Assembly: GCF_008014775.2 (NCBI RefSeq)
Contig: NZ_CP144914.1
Span: 3,410,001 to 3,474,000, forward strand
From: Alkalicoccus halolimnae
GTDB lineage: Bacteria; Bacillota; Bacilli; Bacillales; Salisediminibacteriaceae
Length of the DNA stretch: 64,000 nt
Reading direction: 5' to 3'
Part shown: piece after piece, positions 57,593-64,000 of the stretch
Layout: each line of letters begins with the position of its first letter
Position numbering within the stretch: the first letter of the stretch is position 1
The notes under the pieces: generated by a model
Database searches by the model: none
What the model was told of the DNA's origin: nothing
The model's input: only the letters and a program-made list of their open reading frames with translations
Position numbers and translations under genes: made by a program

Positions 57593-57874
57593 TTAAGCCC
57601 CCTCTTCCTTTTCTCTGCGTTCTTCCTCTTCTTCCTCGAGTTTGTTGTCCTCTGCAATAGCAGTATCGATTTTGTTGCCGATGCTGTTAGCGACAAGCGT
57701 CAGGAACAGAATTCCAAACCAGCCGAAGAGAATTGGGACGATATACATAATTGGAAAGCCGAAAAAATACCCTTCCACCGGAAAAATCGAAAACAGCAGC
57801 GCTACGTTTCCAGCGGCGATCAACAGAAATGTCATCAACACGGTAAACCTAACTTCCAAGCGGTATGCCTTCAC
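57593..57874 (-). CDS. Sodium/solute symporter small subunit
   Basis: The 93-residue protein has two hydrophobic helices (about residues 10-28 and 38-65) linked by FPVEGYFFGFPIMY and a highly acidic, Glu-rich tail. This form accompanies VC_2705-type symporters, and the two genes are adjacent. The start is GTG at 57874 behind AAAGGGGG. It heads the operon, downstream of a TetR-type dyad and a cre-like site. Confidence 0.9.
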   Translation of the reverse strand: MKAYRLEVRFTVLMTFLLIAAGNVALLFSIFPVEGYFFGFPIMYIVPILFGWFGILFLTLVANSIGNKIDTAIAEDNKLEEEEEERREKEEGA

Positions 57875-57894
57875 AAATAATCCCCCTTTAGTAT

Positions 57895-57910
57895 CTGAAC
57901 GAGTGTTCAG
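57895..57910. promoter_or_regulatory. TetR-type operator upstream of the symporter operon
   Basis: CTGAACGAGTGTTCAG is a perfect 6-4-6 palindrome, 21 bases before the GTG. It shares the TGAACGA half-site with 39610-39623 and 58147-58160. Confidence 0.7.
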
Positions 57911-57970
57911 TCAGTGCCATCTCTAAACTTTCGAAAGTCCCTCCTTTATTGCAGTATCAGGCTTTTAAAT

Positions 57971-57984
57971 TGTAAACGCTTCCA
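57971..57984 (-). promoter_or_regulatory. cre-like site upstream of the symporter operon
   Basis: TGTAAACGCTTCCA (plus strand) matches the relaxed CcpA consensus. It overlaps a possible TTTACA -35 box on the minus strand. Confidence 0.55.
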
Positions 57985-58122
57985 TAAAAAGAGTCAATAC
58001 TTTAAAAATATTTTGACAATTTTTCCATCTATTTTACTCCCATGACTTTATCATCACTACGTTTATGATGAGCTGATAGAACCAATTTATGAAATACACT
58101 TCTTTTTTTAGACAATTTAGAA

Positions 58123-58162
58123 TATAATAGGAAATACCACCCAGACTGAGCGTTCGTTCAGT
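58123..58162 (+). promoter_or_regulatory. Promoter and TetR-type operator of the yngI-like gene
   Basis: TATAAT lies at 58123-58128. ACTGAGCGTTCGTTCAGT (58145-58162) is a near palindrome; its complement, ACTGAACGAACGCTCAGT, carries the TGAACGA half-site. It sits about 17 bases after the -10 box, a position where repressor would block elongation. Confidence 0.7.
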
Positions 58163-58195
58163 TTGGAGTCGAATATGTCGGAGGTGCTGTATATT

Positions 58196-59842
58196 ATGGC
58201 AGAAATACGCTCTGTCACAGTCGGAAGTCTATTGCAGGAAAAAGCAGAGGCTCATCCTGATCACGAAGCACTCGTGTATCCGGACCGTGGGCTGAGGCTT
58301 ACATACCAGGAATTTGATCAACGCTGCCGGGAAACCGCCCGTGCTTTCATGGGACTCGGCATTGAAAAAGGAGATCACGCAGCTGTCTGGTCAACGAACC
58401 GTCCGGAATGGATTTATTCGCAGTTTGCTACGGGAAAAATGGGCGCTGTGCTCGTTACCGTAAACACAAGCTACCAGCGTGCTGAACTGGAATATCTTCT
58501 CCAGCAGTCGGAAAGTTCCACCCTAATTCTAATGGAGGATTTCCGGGATACATCGTATATTGATACGCTTTACAGCATTGCTCCTGAGCTCAAAGACGCA
58601 GAACCCGGCCAGCTTCAGGCAGCACGGGTCCCTCATCTGAGAAATGTTATTGTGATGGGCGAAAACAAATATCCAGGTACCTTTTCCTGGGAGGAAGCAA
58701 TGGAGAAAAAATCTCTCGTCAGCGAAGCTGAACTCGATCAGCGCATGGCTTCCCTGCATGCAGACGAAGTAATTAACATGCAGTATACGTCTGGTACGAC
58801 GGGTTTTCCGAAAGGCGTTATGCTTACTCATTCCAACATTGTTAATAACGGGCTGAATATTGCCGAGTGTATGAAACTGACAGAAAAAGACCGTATGTGC
58901 ATCCCGGTGCCATTCTTTCACTGCTTCGGCTGCGTCCTTGGCATCCTCACAGGTATAAACGCCGGTGCCACGCTCGTCCCGCTCCAGGAATTTGAACCGA
59001 AGCAGGTTCTGCAGGCAGTGGCGAACGAACGCTGTACGGTGCTGCACGGAGTCCCGACGATGTTTATTGCTGAATTGAACGACCCTGATTTCGCGGCATA
59101 CGATCTCTCTTCCCTGCGTACGGGTATCATGGCAGGCTCCAACTGTCCGATTGAAGTGATGAAGGATGTCGTTAATAAAATGGGAGCCAGTGAAATTACT
59201 ATTGCTTACGGCCAGACGGAATCTTCTCCCGTTATAACGCAGACACGCACGGATGATCCGCTGGAAGTGCGCGTCTCTACAGTAGGAAGAACGCTGCCGA
59301 ACGTGGAAGCGAAGGTCATTCGTCCGGGTACGAATGAGGAAGCTGCGCCAGGCGAACAGGGAGAGCTGATTACACGGGGCTATCACGTAATGAAAGGCTA
59401 CTACAACAATCCTGAGGAAACAGAAAGAGTGCTTGATGAGGATGGATGGCTCTATACAGGTGATTTATCGGTTAAAGATGAAAGCGGTTACTTCAGCATT
59501 ACCGGACGCCTGAAGGATATGATTATTCGTGGAGGGGAAAATATCTACCCTCGGGAAATTGAAGAATTTCTCTACCAGCATCCGAAAATTCTTGATGTTC
59601 AGATCGTCGGTGTCCCGGATGAGAAATATGGAGAGGAAATTGTCGCCTGGATCCGCCTGAAAGAAGGGGAAACGGCCACCGTTGATGAAATCCGTGACTA
59701 CTGCCGCGGCAATATTTCTCATTTTAAGATTCCACGTTATATCACGTTCTGTGAAGAATATCCGATGACGGCATCCGGAAAGATTCAGAAATACAAGCTG
59801 AAACAGGAAAGCATTGCATTAAAAGAGAATACTCAGAAGTAA
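58196..59842 (+). CDS. Acyl-CoA synthetase (YngI-like)
   Basis: The 548-residue AMP-forming ligase closely resembles Bacillus subtilis YngI, for example in INMQYTSGTTGFPKGVMLTH, MCIPVPFFHCFGCVLG, TVLHGVPTMFIAEL and MTASGKIQKYKL with the catalytic lysine. It activates fatty or branched acids to CoA esters. I chose the ATG at 58196 with GGAGGTG nine bases upstream; in-frame TTG 58163 and ATG 58175 lie in or near the operator. It is divergent from the symporter operon, with a shared operator type. Confidence 0.92.
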   Translation: MAEIRSVTVGSLLQEKAEAHPDHEALVYPDRGLRLTYQEFDQRCRETARAFMGLGIEKGDHAAVWSTNRPEWIYSQFATGKMGAVLVTVNTSYQRAELEYLLQQSESSTLILMEDFRDTSYIDTLYSIAPELKDAEPGQLQAARVPHLRNVIVMGENKYPGTFSWEEAMEKKSLVSEAELDQRMASLHADEVINMQYTSGTTGFPKGVMLTHSNIVNNGLNIAECMKLTEKDRMCIPVPFFHCFGCVLGILTGINAGATLVPLQEFEPKQVLQAVANERCTVLHGVPTMFIAELNDPDFAAYDLSSLRTGIMAGSNCPIEVMKDVVNKMGASEITIAYGQTESSPVITQTRTDDPLEVRVSTVGRTLPNVEAKVIRPGTNEEAAPGEQGELITRGYHVMKGYYNNPEETERVLDEDGWLYTGDLSVKDESGYFSITGRLKDMIIRGGENIYPREIEEFLYQHPKILDVQIVGVPDEKYGEEIVAWIRLKEGETATVDEIRDYCRGNISHFKIPRYITFCEEYPMTASGKIQKYKLKQESIALKENTQK

Positions 59843-59844
59843 CT

Positions 59845-59884
59845 AAAAAGGCTGCTCCTCATTATTTTTAGGGGCATCCTTTTA
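59845..59884 (+). terminator. Terminator of the yngI-like gene
   Basis: AAAAGGCTGCTCCT pairs with AGGGGCATCCTTTT (one mismatch, one G-U) around ATTTTT-rich loop, just after the stop. It can act in both directions. Confidence 0.75.
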
Positions 59885-60203
59885 GTATGTATATAATTTC
59901 CTTTTTTCGAAATGGTTTGCCATTCTTCTGTATTGGCATCTGCCACCTTCTTTCCTACGCTCCCTGGCGGAGGCTTTCCGCGGCGCCCGTCTTCAGAAAG
60001 AAGAGTAAAAGCCAGAGGTTTTTTAGCAGACGTTAAGAGAAACTTTCTGTTGTATCTATAGAAAGGACAAATGACCAGTCCTTTCCACATATTCAAAAAA
60101 GCCGGTTGAAGAAACCGGAAGCAGCGATTTCGTGAGATCATGACAAGCCAAAAGACCGTTTAACATCCTGGCTGTGCATTTAGCCGGACTTTGTCTACAG
60201 TTT
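59885..60203. other. Intergenic sequence with a short repeat fragment
   Basis: A piece near 59950-60000 (ggcggaggctttccgcggcgcccgtcttcagaaag) matches the family A-related fragment at 26900-26960. The rest has no recognisable feature or gene. Confidence 0.5.
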
Positions 60204-60243
60204 AAAAGGCTGTCCCCGATTGCTTTTAGGGACAGCCTTTTTT
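60204..60243 (-). terminator. Bidirectional terminator after the AidB-type dehydrogenase
   Basis: AAAAGGCTGTCCC pairs with GGGACAGCCTTTT with A/U tracts on both sides, 21 bases after the gene. Confidence 0.9.
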
Positions 60244-60264
60244 ATATTTTTCGTGTTTGCTGGT

Positions 60265-61926
60265 CTAAAGATGAAGTACTTTTTCGCTTTCTTCCTGTGT
60301 CCATGTCTCCGTTCTGTTTCCCCAGAGCGGGTGAAGCTGCGTTTTTAAAAACACAGCGGCTGCTGTCTGCTTCCTTTCCTGCTTTGTTTTGTCTGTTTCT
60401 TTTCCGGCAGCCCGGAGCATTTCCAAGCTTTCGAGGAGAACGACCATTTTCTTCGACAGGCCGTTTATATGCCTCGTTTTTTCCAGCTTCTCCATTTTCC
60501 GAAGCTGCTGCAGCTCTTCTTCCAGTTTAGCTGTGTATTCCAGAAGTAACTGTTTTCCGGTGAGCTCGAACGGTGAAATTTCTTTCCGGATATAGGCAGT
60601 AAATTCTTCATCCATCTGAAACTTTTCAAACAGTCGCAGAACTTCCAGTCCGAGAATATTACGCGTCCCTTCCCATACCGTAAGCACCTGGGCATCGCGG
60701 AGCAGTCTCGGGGTGGCAAAGTCCTCTATATAGCCGTTGCCTCCGTGCATCTCAATCGCCTCGTGGGAAAAATGAATGGACTGATCCGCCGTTTCTGCTT
60801 TGACGAGTGCAATCAGCAGGCGCAGGAAGCCGTCCTTCTCTTTCGTTTTTTGGCCGTTGTACCAGCCGTCGAAGGTGTGAACGAGAGAGAAAACCGTACG
60901 CGTTTCCGCTTCCAATTTCACTTTCATGCGCACGAGCGTATCCTGCACCATCGGATACTGGATCAGCTCCCGGCCGAATGCTTTTCTTTCCTTTGCATAG
61001 CTTTCTGCCTCAGTAAATGCTCTCCTCATAATCCCTATCGAAGCTGCGGAATTGCAGATTCTTGATAAGTTCAGTGCTTCCATCATGTAATAGAAGCCGC
61101 GCGTCCTGTCGCCGACGAGAAAAGCCTCTGCTCCGTCGAATTCCACTTCGGCAGAAGGTACGGCACGGACACCGAGCTTATCTTTCAGACGCCGGATAGA
61201 CAGGTTATTCAAAGCCCCCTCGTCCGTTCTCCACGGGACAAGAAACAGCGAAAGACCTTTCGATCCTGGTTCAGCGTCGTTGATACGGGCGAGAACCATC
61301 GCCACTCCACACATGCCGGCATTGCTTGCAAAATATTTTTCTCCGTAAAGGCGGTACTTCCCATCTTCCCCGGCCTCCAAGGCGGTTGTATCATTGGCGC
61401 CGACGTCCGATCCTCCCTGACGTTCCGTCAAAAAGGTGGCGCCTTCAAATAATTCAGTTTCCCCTGTGGAGGTAAGATGAGGAAGATATTTCTCCCTCAA
61501 TTCCCTGTCTGCATACTGCTCGACCAGATAGGCCGCCGCCATCGTCAAAGTCACCGGACAGTAAAAACCCGGTTCTGACTGGGAAAGCAGGTAGCCCTGA
61601 GCAAAGGAATAAAGGTAGCTGCCGCGCCTGCCGAGTTCGGGAATGTCTTTATGCACGTAGCCGACAATGCCTGCCTCGTAGGTCTGTCTCACTGTTTCCC
61701 GGTACCCTTCATTGACCCAGACGTACGACTGATCGTTACCGTAGCGGTCATATTTAATCAGCTGCGGACGTCCGTCTCCGTCCGTATGCCTGGCCCGTTC
61801 GTCGATCTCGTGAGCACAGCTTCCGCCGAATGCGTGAAGTTTTTCTTCGGCCCACGCGAAAAAAGTCTCATCCATCTGTTCACGGAGAATTTCTTTCAGA
61901 AGCGGATCCTGTTCGTAAAAATTCAT
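60265..61926 (-). CDS. Acyl-CoA dehydrogenase, AidB/large type
   Basis: The 553-residue protein is longer than the usual 380-residue dehydrogenases. It has an extra N-terminal part (about 150 residues) and a C-terminal helical extension after the core (about 160-460: GATFLTERQGGSDVGANDTTA, RICNSAASIGIMRRAF, EMHGGNGYIEDFATPRLLRDAQVLTVWEGTRN). These features place it with AidB-like acyl-CoA dehydrogenases. The expected Arg and Glu-region residues of the fold are visible; the substrate is unknown, possibly isovaleryl- or other branched-chain CoA. AAGGGGG precedes the ATG, which overlaps the stop of the upstream synthetase remnant. Confidence 0.92.
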   Translation of the reverse strand: MNFYEQDPLLKEILREQMDETFFAWAEEKLHAFGGSCAHEIDERARHTDGDGRPQLIKYDRYGNDQSYVWVNEGYRETVRQTYEAGIVGYVHKDIPELGRRGSYLYSFAQGYLLSQSEPGFYCPVTLTMAAAYLVEQYADRELREKYLPHLTSTGETELFEGATFLTERQGGSDVGANDTTALEAGEDGKYRLYGEKYFASNAGMCGVAMVLARINDAEPGSKGLSLFLVPWRTDEGALNNLSIRRLKDKLGVRAVPSAEVEFDGAEAFLVGDRTRGFYYMMEALNLSRICNSAASIGIMRRAFTEAESYAKERKAFGRELIQYPMVQDTLVRMKVKLEAETRTVFSLVHTFDGWYNGQKTKEKDGFLRLLIALVKAETADQSIHFSHEAIEMHGGNGYIEDFATPRLLRDAQVLTVWEGTRNILGLEVLRLFEKFQMDEEFTAYIRKEISPFELTGKQLLLEYTAKLEEELQQLRKMEKLEKTRHINGLSKKMVVLLESLEMLRAAGKETDKTKQERKQTAAAVFLKTQLHPLWGNRTETWTQEESEKVLHL

Positions 61927-62072
61927 GCGTCAGTCCCCCTTAAATGATGCTTTAAAACCTTGCCGGTTGGATTTCTTGGAAGCTCGTCGATGATCCGGAA
62001 CTGTCTGGGAATTTTGTAATCTGCAAGTTTATTTTTCAAATCTTCAAGCTGTCCTCTATTCTTTTTGGAAAA
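61923..62072 (-). pseudogene. 3' remnant of an acyl-CoA synthetase gene
   Basis: The minus strand encodes about 49 codons with the C-terminal synthetase motifs LADYKIPRQFRIIDEL and LPRNPTGKVLK, including the catalytic lysine position, ending TGA at 61923-61925. The stop overlaps the dehydrogenase ATG (ATGA), as in an intact operon. Upstream an in-frame TAA at 62073-62075 ends the frame and no start or N-terminal domain follows; instead repeat sequence begins. The gene was evidently truncated, leaving only the last 10 percent. Confidence 0.8.
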
Positions 62073-62075
62073 TTA

Positions 62076-62943
62076 AGTAAAGCACTGCTTTCTTTAATGT
62101 AGCATTGATGTTTCTATTATTTCAATTATTTCCTGGTTGAAATTTCAACAGGCCAGGTGTACGCGGGGGTTTTCCTAAAAGGAAGATAATAAATAGAAAA
62201 CATATAAAAAGGCTATATTTGTTGAACTTAATAATTAGTTTCCGTTTCTGGAAACAACCGCTTTCGTTTCCACCGGGACGCTTTCCGGGTGGGCCGGCCT
62301 CAGCTAATCCCTTTCTCCCCGCGGTCGTCAGGAATGGATCTTCGACTCGGCCTTCATCGCCTCGGAGTCGCCCCTTGTCCACTCCAGCCCCCAGTAAAAA
62401 TACAGAGAGAGCCTTCCTTCTAAATAAAGGAAACTCCTTCTTGAAAATCATTCATTTCCACTTGTTATAGAAGGATTTGGACTTTTAAAGGGAAGAAACA
62501 GACTTTAAATGATAAAGAGCAGGAACGATCCCCTTTATATGCTTAAGAACAACAGACTCCCTCGGTAAGATAGGTTTATCTCTCAAATACTCGCTCATTC
62601 GCAGGATGTTCCCCTTTTTCGATCGCACCTGACGGATAGATCAACGAAAGAAACGGAAGAGGAGGCGCTCCAAGACAGGCGAAGGAGCCGCAGGCACTCC
62701 GAAAATAACACGGAGCTTTAACAGAGCCATAAAAAAAGAGCTGCCCTTAGATGGACAGCTCTTCTGAAAACATATTGCAACACAACATAGAAAAACAGAC
62801 GAAAGGGATGTGTGTGGGATCCTCCTTCGTCTGTTTTCCTGTCTTAGTATGCTGCGTGTCTTCACAGTGTACTAAATTTTGGAGCTACCCTGCAAGGGAT
62901 TTCAGGCTTCTTCACACTTTGTTCACATATGAAATGATTTTAA
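62076..62943. repeat. Gap with family A and C repeats
   Basis: About 62206-62460 is the most complete family A copy, from ttgaacttaataattag to ctccttcttgaaaatcat. About 62640-62728 contains a family C block (caggcgaaggagccgcagg ... aataacacggagctttaac) matching 39978-40030 and 40185-40206. The remainder has no recognisable gene. Confidence 0.7.
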
Positions 62944-62973
62944 AAATCCGGCACCAAAGGCACCGGATTTATA
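62940..62973 (-). terminator. ywhD terminator
   Basis: AAATCCGGCACC (62944-62955) and GGCACCGGATTT (62959-62970) form a 12-bp stem with two G-U pairs on the minus-strand RNA and a 3-base loop, followed by TTAAAA with U tract. Confidence 0.8.
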
Positions 62974-62974
62974 T

Positions 62975-63511
62975 TTACTCATCGTTTAAATTCTGCTTTA
63001 ATTCATCTGTGGAATTGTCCCAGAAATCTTTATTGAAATCTTTAAGATAGTCACGAAGCACCTGCTTCGATTTATCGTCCATATGCTCTACCGCGATACG
63101 CCCTTTCATCGATTTGTCCATATTGTTTACGTGTTCCGGCATGCTTTTATACCCGCGGCGGATCGATTTATCGACGATCATTTCACAGGCTCCCACACCT
63201 GTGTAGGATGGAACGCCCTGTCTGTTTTCTACGGTGACCCAGACGAGCCAGTACTTTTTGCCGTTCGGTACTGCTTCTTTTTCTTTGAGAAACTTAACAC
63301 GCTTTTCCACTTCACTGCGGGCATGAAGAGCTCCCATATCTACAAAGGCACGGTTTTCTTCCGGATCAACAAAAACCGGAGTTACGTTATTTAAGTTGAT
63401 TGTTCCAACGCCATAACCACCGTGTCCGTCCGTAGAGTCATTGCTTAAAATATTAAAGTTACCGCTCATCTTTTTTATTTTTTCATTTTTCAAGCGATCT
63501 TCTTCTTTCAT
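62975..63511 (-). CDS. ywhD: YwhD family protein of unknown function
   Basis: The 178-residue protein is recognisable as YwhD by sequence (NILSNDSTDGHGGYGVGTINLNNV region, GVGACEMIVDKSIRRGYKSMPEHVN) and by position between speE-speB and ywhB. It has no signal peptide or membrane helix. The function is unknown. AAGGAGG precedes the ATG, and it ends in a good terminator. Confidence 0.88.
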   Translation of the reverse strand: MKEEDRLKNEKIKKMSGNFNILSNDSTDGHGGYGVGTINLNNVTPVFVDPEENRAFVDMGALHARSEVEKRVKFLKEKEAVPNGKKYWLVWVTVENRQGVPSYTGVGACEMIVDKSIRRGYKSMPEHVNNMDKSMKGRIAVEHMDDKSKQVLRDYLKDFNKDFWDNSTDELKQNLNDE

Positions 63512-63764
63512 TATTAACCGCCTCCTTAGATTATTTCTGTGTGAATCTGTCTATCAGATCTGGCTGTTTATATAAATAGTGCAGCTCTTTTTGGGCTGCC
63601 GGTGATATTTACAGACGCTGCTTTCAGTTTATCATATAAGTGCCTTCGGTTGCCAAGCGGATGGTGCGGTTTTCAATCCTCCCCTATAATCCGGTTCTCT
63701 AGTATACTGAAGGGCAGGGAACAGTCCCTGATTAGGAATAACCAATAAAGGAGGATGATCAGCT

Positions 63765-63950
63765 ATGCCGATTGTAACCGTTCAAATTCTTGAAGGCCGT
63801 ACTGATGACCAGAAGAGAGCGCTTGTAGAAGAAGTAACGAAAGCCGTGACAACGACTGTGGATGCCCCGGCGGACCGCGTCTCTGTCGTCATCGAAGAGA
63901 TGAAGCCGCAGAACTTCGGAAAAGCAGGAGTCCGCGCCAGCGACCAGTAA
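63765..63950 (+). CDS. ywhB: 4-oxalocrotonate tautomerase family enzyme (YwhB)
   Basis: The 61-residue protein begins MPIVTVQILEGRTDDQKRA. After loss of the initiator Met, Pro1 is the catalytic base of the family, with Arg residues at positions about 11 and 38 as expected. It tautomerises 2-hydroxymuconate-like acids in vitro; the physiological substrate in Bacillus is unknown. AAAGGAGG precedes the ATG. The divergent partner is ywhD. Confidence 0.93.
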   Translation: MPIVTVQILEGRTDDQKRALVEEVTKAVTTTVDAPADRVSVVIEEMKPQNFGKAGVRASDQ

Positions 63951-63964
63951 TAAAAAAGCCTCAG

Positions 63965-63995
63965 TCAGCATACAATAATGCTGCTTCTTTTGAGA
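63965..63995 (+). terminator. ywhB terminator
   Basis: CAGCAT/ATGCTG around ACAATA is followed by CTTCTTTT, about 17 bases after the stop. Confidence 0.6.
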
Positions 63996-64000
63996 GAACT

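Overview
The window looks like a piece of an endospore-forming Bacillaceae chromosome, probably a moderate halophile or alkaliphile. The evidence is spo0F beside ywjG, pyrG and rpoE, the Bacillus subtilis-like order ywhB-ywhD ... speB-speE ... ywiB-argS ... clsB-fadF ... rpoE-pyrG-ywjG-spo0F-fba-tal-murAB-rho-rpmE-tdk-prfA-prmC-ywlC-ywlE-rpiB-ywlG, strong Shine-Dalgarno sites, and very acidic secreted proteins. The familiar backbone is interrupted by accessory blocks. No rRNA, tRNA, CRISPR array, transposase or phage gene was seen.

Region by region: 1-2.9 kb holds a partial thiolase, an unknown single-pass membrane protein and a cytochrome b-like/molybdopterin oxidoreductase fusion. 3.1-8.9 kb is a sugar-acid-like module: a divergent RpiR regulator faces gnd, the three TRAP transporter genes dctP-dctQ-dctM, and a His-less HPr-like protein. 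9.3-14.6 kb carries the ywlG-rpiB-ywlE-ywlC-prmC-prfA housekeeping block with two clusters of DnaA-box-like sequences. 14.7-20.1 kb has two CoA-disulfide reductase paralogues, one fused to rhodanese, around tdk and a type B L31 gene. 21-29.7 kb is the rho to rpoE block with a pyrG leader of the reiterative-initiation type.

30-42.5 kb is a fatty/short-chain acyl-CoA degradation locus. The operon mmgA-mmgB-mmgC-acdA-meaB-tetR-icmF is preceded by the membrane Fe-S oxidoreductase fadF, and clsB diverges from fadF. Its logic is beta-oxidation plus B12-dependent isobutyryl-CoA/butyryl-CoA interconversion. 42.8-48.6 kb holds clsB, a PIB-4 metal ATPase, a deaminase, a XapX protein and an acidic cell-wall-anchored GH10 xylanase under a cre site. 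49-53 kb is argS-ywiB and speE-speB. 53.7-62 kb is a second acid-activation cluster: two acyl-CoA synthetases, a two-subunit Na+/solute symporter, an AidB-type acyl-CoA dehydrogenase and the 3' remnant of a third synthetase. 63-64 kb returns to ywhD and ywhB.

Regulation is unusually readable. Near-palindromic TetR-type operators related to TGAACGAnCGYTCA lie upstream of mmgA, the symporter operon and the yngI-like synthetase. A TGAATGA-N4-TCATTCA site lies at fadF, and catabolite (cre-like) sites accompany three of these four promoters. CsoR/CstR-like C-rich motifs lie in both CoA-disulfide reductase promoters. An exact 16-bp dyad repeat precedes gnd and dctP. The long gaps are filled by a mosaic family of dispersed intergenic repeats, the most conspicuous structure not explained by the genes.
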